NCBI RefSeq assembly: GCF_016820495.1
Contig: NZ_JADHDU010000001.1
Coordinates: forward strand, 124,257-188,256
DNA from: Planococcus beigongshangi
Lineage (GTDB): Bacteria; Bacillota; Bacilli; Bacillales_A; Planococcaceae
Direction of reading: 5' to 3'
Length of the DNA stretch: 64,000 nucleotides
Part shown: positions 44,293 through 51,892 of the stretch, one piece after another
Position numbering within the stretch: position 1 is the first letter of the stretch
Layout: each line of letters begins with the position of its first letter
Position numbers and translations under genes: made by a program
The notes under the pieces: model-generated
Databases searched by the model: none
Told to the model about the DNA's origin: nothing
What the model saw: the letters and a program-made list of their open reading frames with translations, nothing else

Positions 44293-45135
44293 GTCCAGAC
44301 TCCAACGGGCCAACTCCTCGGTTCATAAGCCAGCCCAGCTGCGCGGTCGGGACCGCTACGCTGTTCTGTCTTATGACTTTCGGAGCTGAACGGCCGTTGT
44401 CGCTTTTCTTTTGTCCAGACTCCAACGGGCCAACTCCTCGGAATTAAGCTGTCCTTCCTGTGCGGCAAAGAACGCCGCTTTGGAAGTTCATCTTAACTCT
44501 GTCGGAGCTGAACAGCCGTTGTCGCTTTTCTATTGTCCAGACTCCAACGGGCCAACTCCTCGGTTCATAAGCCAGCCCAGCTGCGCGGTCGGGACCGCTA
44601 CGCTGTTCTGTCTTATGACTTTCGGAGCTGAACGGCCGTTGTCGCTTTTCTATTGTCCAGACTCCAACGGGCCAACTCCTCGGAATTAAGCTGTCCTTCC
44701 TGTGCGGCAAAGAACGCCGCTTTGGAAGTTCATCTTAACTCTGTCGGAGCTGAACAGCCGTTGTCGCTTTTCTATTGTCCAGACTCCAACGGGCCAACTC
44801 CTCGGTTCATAAGCCAGCCCAGCTGCGCGGTCGGGACCGCTACGCTGTTCTGTCTTATGACTTTCGGAGCTGAACGGCCGTTGTCGCTTTTCTTTTGTCC
44901 AGACTCCAACGGGCCAACTCCTCGGAATTAAGCTGTCCTTCCTGTGCGGCAAAGAACGCCGCTTTGGAAGTTCATCTTAACTCTGTCGGAGCTGAACAGC
45001 CGTTGTCGCTTTTCTATTGTCCAGACTCCAACGGGCCAACTCCTCGGTTCATAAGCCAGCCCAGCTGCGCGGTCGGGACCGCTACGCTGTTCTGTCTTAT
45101 GACTTTCGGAGCTGAACGGCCGTTGTCGCTTTTCT
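44293..45135 (+). repeat. Tandem array of two alternating ~120 bp structured units (A-B-A-B-A-B-A)
   Basis: A units (120 bases) start at 44293, 44535, 44777 and 45019. B units (122 bases) start at 44413, 44655 and 44897, so the period is 242. All share the ends GTCCAGACTCCAACGGGCC and GCCGTTGTCGCTTTTC and the outer pairing CAACGG/CCGTTG. Inner stems differ: CATAAG/CTTATG and GCGGTC/GACCGC in A; TTAAG/CTTAA, CTTCC/GGAAG and GCGGC/GCCGC in B. The last unit ends at the stop codon of ywhB. Frames across the array are artefacts of the repeat. Confidence 0.92.
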
Positions 45136-45321
45136 TTATTGATCCGAAAACAGCTTACCCTTTGTTCCGTAATCAGACTTCTTCATGTCTTCGATGAATA
45201 CGACAACGTTCTCGACCGGGGCGCCGGTTGTTTCAGAAACAGCTTCCGTGACTTTTTCGACAAGCGCACGTTTTTGATCTTCCGTTCTTCCTTCGAGCAT
45301 TTTGACGGTTACGTATGGCAT
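45136..45321 (-). CDS. 4-oxalocrotonate tautomerase family protein (YwhB-like)
   Basis: A 61-residue tautomerase. The catalytic residue is the N-terminal proline exposed by Met removal, so ATG 45321 giving MPYVTVKMLEG is the right start even though the frame opens earlier. Conserved Arg and the segment GAPVENVVVFIEDM follow. AAAGGAG lies 11 bases upstream. Its natural substrate is unknown. The stop codon is in contact with the tandem repeat array. Confidence 0.9.
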   Translation of the reverse strand: MPYVTVKMLEGRTEDQKRALVEKVTEAVSETTGAPVENVVVFIEDMKKSDYGTKGKLFSDQ

Positions 45322-45384
45322 AATGGACACAGCTCCTTTTCTTTAGGTTCCACTTTATCATAGCAGAATGGAGGGAATGTACAC

Positions 45385-45900
45385 ATGTCGAACAATGAAA
45401 AACCAAAACAAAAACTGGGTTTCACCATCATAAAAGACGATCCCACCGATGGCCATAAAGGCTACGGCATCGGCTCCCTGTCTCTTGAAAACGTTTCGCC
45501 GCTGTTCATCGATGTGGCTGAACAGGAAGCTTTCATCGACATTGGTGCCATGCACGCACGAAGCCAAGTCGAAAGAGGCATCAAATTCACGACCAATCCT
45601 GAAGACTCAGCAGGCGGCAAGGATTACTGGCTGATCTGGATCACCATCGATTTCAATCCGGAAGGCCCGTATTACGCTGGAGTTACGGCTTGTGAAATGG
45701 TCGTCAACCGCGAAAAACGCCGTGGTTATAAGATTTTGGCGGATCACGTCAACCGCATGGATAAATCGATGAAACGCAGAATCCTGGTCGACAATATGGA
45801 TGCACCATCAAAGCGGGTGCTTGCGGAATACTTGCGCAGCCACAACCCTGAAATGTGGAAGAACAGTGCAGAGCAGCTTCATACCGAATTGGATGCTTGA
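45385..45900 (+). CDS. YwhD family protein
   Basis: The 171-residue protein of the YwhD family is found in many Bacillales and has no known function. Conserved-looking segments are LENVSPLFIDV (~32) and SAGGKDYWLIWITIDFN (~75). TACEMVVNREKRRGYK follows. Divergent from ywhB, as in B. subtilis. The ATG has a GGAGGG site about 9 bases before it. It ends at a strong terminator. Confidence 0.88.
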   Translation: MSNNEKPKQKLGFTIIKDDPTDGHKGYGIGSLSLENVSPLFIDVAEQEAFIDIGAMHARSQVERGIKFTTNPEDSAGGKDYWLIWITIDFNPEGPYYAGVTACEMVVNREKRRGYKILADHVNRMDKSMKRRILVDNMDAPSKRVLAEYLRSHNPEMWKNSAEQLHTELDA

Positions 45901-45918
45901 AAATAATAAAGAAGAGAA

Positions 45919-45949
45919 AACTCCAGCCGAAAAGGGCTGGAGTTTTTTA
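45919..45949 (+). terminator. Rho-independent terminator of ywhD
   Basis: AACTCCAGCC-GAAAAG-GGCTGGAGTT followed by six T. Confidence 0.9.
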
Positions 45950-46096
45950 GAGAAGAAATATTTGTCTGAAATAATGTCTTTCCTCGTTATTCGGTCATGC
46001 GATCTCAGGAAATGAATGATAGGAATTTGCTTATGACGGTAATTTTAAATCATGTATGTACAATTTATGACTTTTGAATTTGGGTATAACAGGCAG

Positions 46097-46125
46097 TTGA
46101 AGTTACAGGGGAAACGCAGTACACT
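46097..46125 (+). promoter_or_regulatory. Promoter of the structured RNA
   Basis: TTGAAG -35, exactly 17-base spacer and TACACT -10. Transcription would begin near 46132, just ahead of a series of hairpins. Confidence 0.6.
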
Positions 46126-46131
46126 AGGGGT

Positions 46132-46297
46132 ACAGCTTTTAAATAGAAAGCTAGGACACCTGTCGGCGAGCAAGTGGCGTGAGCGATTGTGAACAAACCC
46201 AAGCCCAATGCCTCATGTCACTTGCAACGCTAAACAGGAATAAAAAGGTTTTCTGTGCAGGGAAATATTCTCTGTGCAGAAAGCCTTTTTATTTTCC
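46132..46297 (+). ncRNA. Candidate structured small RNA of unknown class
   Basis: About 165 bases lie between a promoter and a strong intrinsic terminator, with no convincing open frame. Pairing: GCTTT/AAAGC at the 5' end; CCTGT (46159-46163) with ACAGG (46234-46238) as an outer stem. Inside is a 13-pair stem, CAAGTGGCGTGAG (46171) with CTCATGTCACTTG (46212), including two G-U pairs, capped by a purine-rich loop. The terminator arm (46242-46292) pairs AAAAAGG with CCTTTTT and TTCTGTGCAG with CTGTGCAGAA. It ends about 120 bases before speE, which has its own promoter. I do not recognise it as 6S, SRP, tmRNA, RNase P or a known riboswitch. Confidence 0.55.
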
Positions 46298-46298
46298 G
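46242..46298 (+). terminator. Terminator of the structured RNA
   Basis: A stem of about 17 pairs (AAAAAGG plus TTCTGTGCAG on the left; CTGTGCAGAA plus CCTTTTT on the right), followed by ATTTT. Confidence 0.8.
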
Positions 46299-46345
46299 CA
46301 TAAAAGAATGGCAGGCGGGTAAAGAAAACTGTCTGAAAAATGTTA

Positions 46346-46386
46346 TTGCACTTTCAGCGAAATCACTTATACTTTTTTAAGTGATT
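46346..46386 (+). promoter_or_regulatory. Promoter of speE with overlapping inverted repeat
   Basis: TTGCAC -35, 16-base spacer and TATACT -10. A perfect 8-base inverted repeat, AATCACTT (46361-46368) and AAGTGATT (46379-46386), brackets the -10 and transcription start. It looks like a repressor operator; the regulator is unknown. Confidence 0.55.
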
Positions 46387-46419
46387 ACTACTATGGAAGA
46401 AAAAGGAGTTTGATTATAG

Positions 46420-47253
46420 ATGGCAGGATTCTGGTATACAGAAAAGCAGACTGAGAATTTCGGGATTACGATGAAAATCAATAAGACCCTTCACACGGAA
46501 CAAACGGAATTTCAATACCTGGAGATGGCAGAAACCGCTGAATGGGGCAATATGCTGTTTCTTGACGGCATGGTCATGACTTCTGAGAAAGACGAATTCG
46601 TCTACCATGAAATGGTTGCGCACGTTCCATTATTCACACACCCGAACCCTGAAAATGTACTGGTGGTAGGTGGCGGTGACGGCGGCGTCATCCGTGAAGT
46701 GCTGAAGCACCCTTCTGTCAAACGAGCGACGCTTGTCGATATCGACGGCAAAGTGATCGAGTACTCGAAGAAATTCCTTCCATCGATCGCATCCGGCCTT
46801 GAAGATGCACGTGTCGAAGTGATCGTCGGCGACGGTTTCATGCATATCGCTGAATCTGAAAACAAATACGATGTGATCATGGTCGATTCGACTGAACCGG
46901 TTGGACCTGCTGTGAATTTATTCACGAAAGGCTTCTATGCCGGGATTTCAAGAGCACTGAAAGAAGATGGCATTTTCGTTGCGCAATCTGACAACCCGTG
47001 GTTCAAAGCGGATTTGATCGAGCAGGTGCAAAAAGATGTCCGGGAAATTTTCCCGATTACGAAATTGTATTTGGCGAACATCCCCACTTACCCAAGCGGA
47101 CTGTGGGCATTCACGATCGGTTCGAAGAAATACGATCCGTTGACTGTGCCTGCTGAGCGGTTCCACGAGATCGATACGAGATACTACACGAAAGAATTGC
47201 ATAACGCGGCATTCGTTTTGCCGAAATTCGTGAAAGATATGGCAGGCGAATAA
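46420..47253 (+). CDS. speE: Spermidine synthase (polyamine aminopropyltransferase)
   Basis: The 277-residue enzyme transfers an aminopropyl group from decarboxylated SAM to putrescine. The dcSAM-binding motif [16 protein letters not shown] (~83) and the catalytic-site motif [11 protein letters not shown] (~152) are intact. The N-terminal beta domain ([16 protein letters not shown]) and the length are typical. It is the first gene of speE-speB, supporting polyamine synthesis from agmatine. It has its own promoter with an operator-like dyad. Confidence 0.96.
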   Translation: MAGFWYTEKQTENFGITMKINKTLHTEQTEFQYLEMAETAEWGNMLFLDGMVMTSEKDEFVYHEMVAHVPLFTHPNPENVLVVGGGDGGVIREVLKHPSVKRATLVDIDGKVIEYSKKFLPSIASGLEDARVEVIVGDGFMHIAESENKYDVIMVDSTEPVGPAVNLFTKGFYAGISRALKEDGIFVAQSDNPWFKADLIEQVQKDVREIFPITKLYLANIPTYPSGLWAFTIGSKKYDPLTVPAERFHEIDTRYYTKELHNAAFVLPKFVKDMAGE

Positions 47254-47255
47254 AG

Positions 47256-48128
47256 ATGAGATTCGACGAAACGTATTCAGGCAAAGTGTTTATTGGAAGC
47301 CATCCGAATTATGAAGAATCGAAGGCGGTTTTATACGGCATGCCGATGGACTGGACAGTAAGCTACCGTCCGGGTTCCCGTTTCGGCCCGAATAAAATCC
47401 GTGAAGTGTCGATCGGCCTGGAAGAATACAGCCCGTATCTTGACCGCGAACTGGATGAAGTGAAATTCTTTGATGCAGGCGACATTCCGCTGCCATTCGG
47501 CAATCCGGAAAAATCCTTGCTGGAGATTGAAACCTATGTGCATACGCTGCTTGCCGACGGAAAAATTCCGATGGGCATGGGCGGCGAGCATTTGGTGTCA
47601 CTTCCGGTCATGAGAGCAGTGGCCAGCAAATATGACGATTTGGCGATCATCCATTTCGATGCCCACACGGATCTCCGTGAGCATTATGAAGGCGAAGAAT
47701 ATTCGCATTCGACGCCGATCCGCAAAATCGCGGATCACATCGGACCGGCGAATGTCTTTTCATTCGGCATCCGTTCCGGCATGAAAGAAGAATTCGCGTG
47801 GGCAAAAGAGCAAGGCATGCACATTTCGAAATTCGAAGTGCTGGAGCCGTTGAAGGAAATCTTGCCGACGCTTGCGGGACGTAATGTCTACGTGACGATC
47901 GATATGGACGTTCTCGATCCGGCGCATGCACCGGGTACAGGCACAGTCGATGCAGGCGGCATCACATCGCGTGAGCTGCTCGCTTCCATCCATGCCATCG
48001 CGGCATCGGGTGTAAATGTGGTCGGATTCGACCTCGTCGAGCTGGCACCTGTATACGACCATTCCGATCAGACGGCGAACACGGCGAGCAAGCTGATCCG
48101 TGAGATGATTCTGGGTTGGGTGAAATAA
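47256..48128 (+). CDS. speB: Agmatinase
   Basis: The 290-residue manganese ureohydrolase converts agmatine to putrescine plus urea. Metal-binding motifs GGEHLVSLPV (~108), FDAHTDLRE (~133) and TIDMDVLDPAHAPGTGT (~212) are complete. It starts 2 bases after the speE stop, giving a two-gene operon that supplies putrescine to SpeE. It is followed by a repeat remnant and a strong terminator. Confidence 0.95.
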   Translation: MRFDETYSGKVFIGSHPNYEESKAVLYGMPMDWTVSYRPGSRFGPNKIREVSIGLEEYSPYLDRELDEVKFFDAGDIPLPFGNPEKSLLEIETYVHTLLADGKIPMGMGGEHLVSLPVMRAVASKYDDLAIIHFDAHTDLREHYEGEEYSHSTPIRKIADHIGPANVFSFGIRSGMKEEFAWAKEQGMHISKFEVLEPLKEILPTLAGRNVYVTIDMDVLDPAHAPGTGTVDAGGITSRELLASIHAIAASGVNVVGFDLVELAPVYDHSDQTANTASKLIREMILGWVK

Positions 48129-48129
48129 A

Positions 48130-48149
48130 GAAAAGCGAAATCTAGACAC
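48130..48149 (-). repeat. Minimal remnant of the structured repeat
   Basis: GAAAAGCGAA followed directly by TCTAGACAC, i.e. the two ends of the ~120 bp element with the middle deleted. It stands one base after the speB stop codon. The match is short and therefore tentative. Confidence 0.35.
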
Positions 48150-48168
48150 GAACACAAATCAATTTACG

Positions 48169-48205
48169 AGCCGGCCGGCATATTCGCGGCCGGCTGTTTT
48201 TCTGT
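48169..48205 (+). terminator. Terminator of speE-speB
   Basis: AGCCGGCCG and CGGCCGGCT with a 9-base loop, followed by TGTTTTTCTGTTTT. Confidence 0.88.
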
Positions 48206-48213
48206 TTTATTTG

Positions 48214-48318
48214 GAATCGACGATAAACGGTTAAGAATCGACGATAAACGCTTGAAAATCGATGATAAACCGGAAAGAATCGACGATAAATGTTTCAGAA
48301 TCGACGATAAACATTTCG
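48214..48318. repeat. 21-bp phased array of the word AATCGACGATAAA
   Basis: The word AATCGACGATAAA (one copy AATCGATGATAAA) recurs with starts at 48214, 48235, 48256, 48277 and 48298, exactly 21 bases apart; 5-7 variable bases lie between. In one frame it would read as repeats of Arg/Lys-Ile-Asp-Asp-Lys, but no start codon or ribosome site fits. It lies between the speB terminator and the ywiB promoter. Confidence 0.85.
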
Positions 48319-48387
48319 CCGGCGCAAATAGCTTATCCCCAGAAAAGAGATTAGCTGCTTTTCATTTATGTCGAAATTGAAACTTAA

Positions 48388-48417
48388 TTGAAAAAAGCCG
48401 ATTACTCAGGCTATAAT
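48388..48417 (+). promoter_or_regulatory. Promoter of ywiB-argS
   Basis: TTGAAA -35, 18-base spacer and TATAAT -10, with the ywiB start 35 bases beyond. No T-box is present in this short leader. Confidence 0.65.
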
Positions 48418-48451
48418 ATAAAGGTTATCAACAAACGGGGAGGCGGTAATT

Positions 48452-48862
48452 ATGGAAAAATCAGTGAATATTAGCCTGACGACAACCATCCGCCAGCCGG
48501 ATATGGAAGAGCAAGTGATGAAGCTGCAATCCCGCGGTACGCTGACGGAAAAAAATAATCGCCGTTATCTTAAATACCAGGAGCAGCAGGATGAACTTGA
48601 AATCCGGACTATTGTGAAATTCAATGAAGAAGAAGCAGTGATCATGAGAAGCGGTGGGCTTCAGATGAGGCTGCCGTTTTTATTGCATAAAGAACAGACG
48701 GGGAACCTGACAAACGCGCAGGGGTCGTTCATGCTTACAACGACCGCACACGAGTTGTCGGTGAGCGGCAGTCATTTTAAAGTCCGTTATGATATGGCAC
48801 TGGGTGCTGAACATGTCGGCGAATATGAAATGGAAATTCAATTTATGGAGGCTAAAAAATGA
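48452..48862 (+). CDS. DUF1934 family protein (YwiB-like)
   Basis: The 136-residue beta-barrel-like protein of the DUF1934/YwiB family is of unknown function and usually lies directly before argS, as here. The sequence alternates beta strands ([34 protein letters not shown]). GGGGAGGCGG precedes the ATG. The stop overlaps the argS start (ATGA), so translation is coupled. Confidence 0.88.
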   Translation: MEKSVNISLTTTIRQPDMEEQVMKLQSRGTLTEKNNRRYLKYQEQQDELEIRTIVKFNEEEAVIMRSGGLQMRLPFLLHKEQTGNLTNAQGSFMLTTTAHELSVSGSHFKVRYDMALGAEHVGEYEMEIQFMEAKK

Positions 48863-50520
48863 ATGCAGTTGAGAAAGTTGAGCATGCCATTAAATTGGCG
48901 ATAGCGGAAGCGGTAGAAAAAGCAGAATTGACTGCGGATCCGGTGGAAGTCCATCTGGAATCACCGAAAGATAAAGCGAACGGTGATTATGCGACGAATA
49001 TTGCTATGCAATTAACGCGCGTTGCAAAAAAAGCGCCGAAATTGATTGCTGAAGCGATCGTTTCCAATATTGACAAGGAATCAGCGAATATCGAGAAAAT
49101 CGAAATCGCGGGTCCTGGTTTTATTAATATCACGATCAAAAAAGATTACCTGCTGGACGTTGTGAAAACAGTTTTGGAACAGAAAGAAGAATATGGCCGC
49201 ACGAATGCTGGCGCCGGTGAGAAAATCCAGGTCGAGTTTGTTTCCGCAAATCCGACAGGAGACCTTCACCTGGGGCACGCGCGCGGTTCGTCCGTCGGTG
49301 ATTCGCTGTGTAACGTGCTTGATCTTGCGGGTTATGATGTGTCCCGTGAATATTACATCAACGATGCCGGCAATCAGATCAATAACTTGGCGCTGTCGAT
49401 TGAAGCGCGTTATTTTGAGGAGCTTGGAAAAGGTGACAGCATGCCGGAAGACGGCTACCGTGGCCAGGATATCATTGATATCGCAAAAGCACTCGTTGCG
49501 GAGCACGGGGACAAATTCCTGAACGTGACACACGAAGAGCGTTACGCAGAATTCCGCAAACACGGTCTGAAAGTGGAACTTGCGAAACTGCAGAAGGATT
49601 TGGCTGATTTCCGCGTTGAATTCGATGTCTGGTTCTCGGAAACTTCCTTATATGAAAATGGCAAGATTGACGTGGCATTGCAAAAACTGCGTGACAATGG
49701 CCATATTTTCGAAGAAGGCGGAGCAACCTGGTTCCGTTCGACGACATTCGGCGACGACAAAGACCGCGTGCTGATCAAGAACGACGGATCATACACATAC
49801 TTGATGCCGGATATCGCTTATCATGAAGATAAGATTTCACGCGGTTTCGAAAAACTGATCAACGTGTGGGGAGCCGATCACCATGGCTATATCCCGCGTA
49901 TGAAAGCTGCGATCGAAGCGCTTGGCTATGACCGTGACACGCTTGAAGTGAGCATTATACAGATGGTTCAATTGTATAAAGACGGCGAAAAGATGAAAAT
50001 GAGCAAACGTACCGGTAAAGCGGTGACGATGCGTGAATTGGTTGAGCTGGTTGGCCTTGACGCTGTCCGTTATTTCTTCGCCATGCGTTCAGGCGATTCG
50101 CATATGGATTTCGACCTGGATCTGGCGGTATCGCAATCAAACGAAAACCCGGTTTATTATGCGCAATACGGCCATGCCCGCATCGCTTCGATTCTGCGTC
50201 AGGCAGAAGAGCAAGGATTCACGGCTTCAACAGAGCGCCTTGAATTATTGGCGACTGAAAAAGAAATTGATGTGCTGAAAAAAGTCGGCGATTTCCCTCA
50301 GGTCATCGCGGACGCTGCGAAACAGCGCGCGCCGCATCGTGTGACGACTTACATCCAGGAACTGGCTTCCCAGTTCCACAGTTTCTATAACGCCAATAAG
50401 GTTTTGGATGCATCGAATGAAGACATGACCCGGGCACGTCTTGCGTTGATCACCGCAGTGAAGACGACACTTGCCAACGCACTCAAAACTGTCGGTGTTT
50501 CTGCACCGGAAAAAATGTAA
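48859..50520 (+). CDS. argS: Arginyl-tRNA synthetase
   Basis: The 553-residue class I aminoacyl-tRNA synthetase charges tRNA(Arg). An N-terminal additional domain (~1-110) recognises the tRNA. The HIGH-like motif is in [20 protein letters not shown] (~128-145). The KMSK-like motif is [12 protein letters not shown] (~377). The C-terminal anticodon-binding helical bundle ends with the family-typical EKM (APEKM). Length is normal. The ATG overlaps the ywiB stop by four bases. Confidence 0.96.
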   Translation: MNAVEKVEHAIKLAIAEAVEKAELTADPVEVHLESPKDKANGDYATNIAMQLTRVAKKAPKLIAEAIVSNIDKESANIEKIEIAGPGFINITIKKDYLLDVVKTVLEQKEEYGRTNAGAGEKIQVEFVSANPTGDLHLGHARGSSVGDSLCNVLDLAGYDVSREYYINDAGNQINNLALSIEARYFEELGKGDSMPEDGYRGQDIIDIAKALVAEHGDKFLNVTHEERYAEFRKHGLKVELAKLQKDLADFRVEFDVWFSETSLYENGKIDVALQKLRDNGHIFEEGGATWFRSTTFGDDKDRVLIKNDGSYTYLMPDIAYHEDKISRGFEKLINVWGADHHGYIPRMKAAIEALGYDRDTLEVSIIQMVQLYKDGEKMKMSKRTGKAVTMRELVELVGLDAVRYFFAMRSGDSHMDFDLDLAVSQSNENPVYYAQYGHARIASILRQAEEQGFTASTERLELLATEKEIDVLKKVGDFPQVIADAAKQRAPHRVTTYIQELASQFHSFYNANKVLDASNEDMTRARLALITAVKTTLANALKTVGVSAPEKM

Positions 50521-50528
50521 GAGACATT

Positions 50529-50548
50529 CAGAAAATTTTCTGTATAAT
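50529..50548 (+). promoter_or_regulatory. Palindrome joined to the -10 of the B12 operon
   Basis: A perfect 14-base palindrome, CAGAAAATTTTCTG (50529-50542), is immediately followed by TATAAT (50543-50548), which opens the cobalamin leader. It may be an operator or simply the A/T-rich promoter region; a clear -35 is not visible. Confidence 0.4.
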
Positions 50549-50582
50549 GAAATAGGATAATAAAATTGAATATCAATCATAA

Positions 50583-50735
50583 AGGTGCTTATGTCTAAGA
50601 ACATGAGTTAAAAGGGAAGCCGGTTCGAATCCGGCGCGGTCCCGCCACTGTAAGTGTGAGCTGTCTGTCGAATGCCACTGGAATAAAATCCGGGAAGGTG
50701 CAGAATGCAATGATCACGAGCCAGGAGACCTGCCT
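50583..50735 (+). ncRNA. Cobalamin riboswitch
   Basis: The conserved B12-element blocks are present in order. AAAAGGGAAGCCGGT is followed by GAATCCGGCGCGGTCCCGCC and CACTGTAA. After a variable region comes the B12 box GAGCCAGGAGACCTGCC (50718-50734). It binds adenosylcobalamin or related cobamides and controls the 13-gene operon that starts at 50915. The terminator at 50801 and an alternative pairing (CTTGCG at 50754 with CGCAAG at 50809) indicate control by transcription attenuation. Confidence 0.95.
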
Positions 50736-50800
50736 TTATGGAACACCCATAAGCTTGCGAGGACAGGCTGGATGCGCATGTCTTTTTATGGCGTCCTTTC

Positions 50801-50836
50801 AGACCTCCCGCAAGTATTGTGGGGGGTCTTTTTATT
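50801..50836 (+). terminator. Attenuator terminator of the cobalamin riboswitch
   Basis: AGACCTCCC pairs with GGGGGGTCT across a loop that contains CGCAAG, followed by TTTTTA. The left arm can instead pair with CTTGCGAGG (50754-50762), giving an antiterminator. Confidence 0.85.
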
Positions 50837-50914
50837 TATCTGAGCAGCGACTGGCGGATACCCCCTCCGCTGGATCATTGCTGAACCGCAAATATGGAAT
50901 TGGAGGAATACATA

Positions 50915-51892
50915 ATGAAGAAGTTTTGGAAATTCGGGTTAAGTGCAAGTTTGGCAGCAGTATTGATGGCTGGCTGCGGTGGAGAAAACACGGCAACCGA
51001 AGAACAGGAAATCGAAACACCGGCAGAACCGCCGACGGAAGTGGCGGAAGCCGAGTTTCCTGTGACATTGACTGATGCTATGGGCACAGAGGTGGTAATT
51101 GAAGAAGAACCGGAAGCGATTGTATCAATGATTCCTTCCAATACAGAAATTGCCTATGAACTGGGATTGGGCGACAAAATCGTGGGTGTATCCGATTTCG
51201 ACAACTATCCTGAAGAAACTGCGGATGTGGAAAAAATCGGCGGCCAGGAATTCAACGTTGAAAAAATAATCAGTTTACAGCCGGATATTGTATTTGCTCA
51301 TGAATCCGGTCTTGGAATGGGGACAGAAGGGCTTGAACAGCTCACGGACGCGGGACTTACAGTATTCGTTGTCGAAAATGCAGAAAGTTTCGATCAAGTG
51401 TATGACACAATCACTGTCATCGGCCAAGCTACAGGAGCCACTGATGAAGCGGATGCACTGGTGGAACAAATGGAAGTGCAGGTTGAAGAAATCACAGAAC
51501 AGGCAAGCAATGTAGAAGAAACCAAAGCTGTTTTTGTGGAAGTTGGAAGCGACCCTGAGATTTTTACAACTGGCTCAGGAACTTTCATGGATGAAATGCT
51601 GCAAATCATCAACGCTGAAAATATAGCAGGCGATCAGGAAGGCTGGGTCAGCATGGATCCGGAAGCTGTTGTAGCAGCCAATCCTGATGTGATTGTGACT
51701 ACTGAAGGCGGCTATATCGAGAATGCTGAAGAATTGATCAAAACGCGAAGCGGGTTTGCAGAAGTTACAGCGGTTCAGGAAGATGCTGTCTACAGTGTCG
51801 ATTCGGATGCAGTAACGCGCTCGGGTCCACGGTTGACAGTGGGCTTGCTTGAATTGGCACGCGCCGTTTACCCGGAGGTCTTCAGTGAGTAA
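50915..51892 (+). CDS. btuF: Corrinoid ABC transporter substrate-binding lipoprotein
   Basis: The 325-residue lipoprotein has signal peptide and lipobox LMAGC near residue 22, followed by an acidic linker. The BtuF/FepB-like periplasmic-binding fold follows (~50-325; EAIVSMIPSNTEIAYELGLGDKIVGV). It catches cobalamin or cobinamide outside the membrane and passes it to BtuC. ATG 50915 follows TGGAGGAA; the frame upstream to 50894 lacks a site. It is the first gene after the riboswitch. Confidence 0.92.
   Translation: MKKFWKFGLSASLAAVLMAGCGGENTATEEQEIETPAEPPTEVAEAEFPVTLTDAMGTEVVIEEEPEAIVSMIPSNTEIAYELGLGDKIVGVSDFDNYPEETADVEKIGGQEFNVEKIISLQPDIVFAHESGLGMGTEGLEQLTDAGLTVFVVENAESFDQVYDTITVIGQATGATDEADALVEQMEVQVEEITEQASNVEETKAVFVEVGSDPEIFTTGSGTFMDEMLQIINAENIAGDQEGWVSMDPEAVVAANPDVIVTTEGGYIENAEELIKTRSGFAEVTAVQEDAVYSVDSDAVTRSGPRLTVGLLELARAVYPEVFSE

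Noticed and set aside
44411-45197. Three overlapping ~92-100 residue open frames within the tandem array, and matching minus-strand frames
   Set aside because: They repeat every 242 bases exactly as the DNA unit does, have no ribosome site and exist in both strands; they are by-products of the repeat.
46132-46297. 6S RNA or another standard housekeeping RNA
   Set aside because: The conserved 6S central bubble, SRP domain and RNase P motifs are not visible; the stems differ from those I know. Left as unnamed.
48214-48318. Possible CRISPR array because of regular short repeats
   Set aside because: Repeat words are 7-13 bases with 5-14 base gaps and no cas genes are nearby; CRISPR repeats and spacers are each about 25-40 bases. 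The same applies to the other 21-bp arrays.
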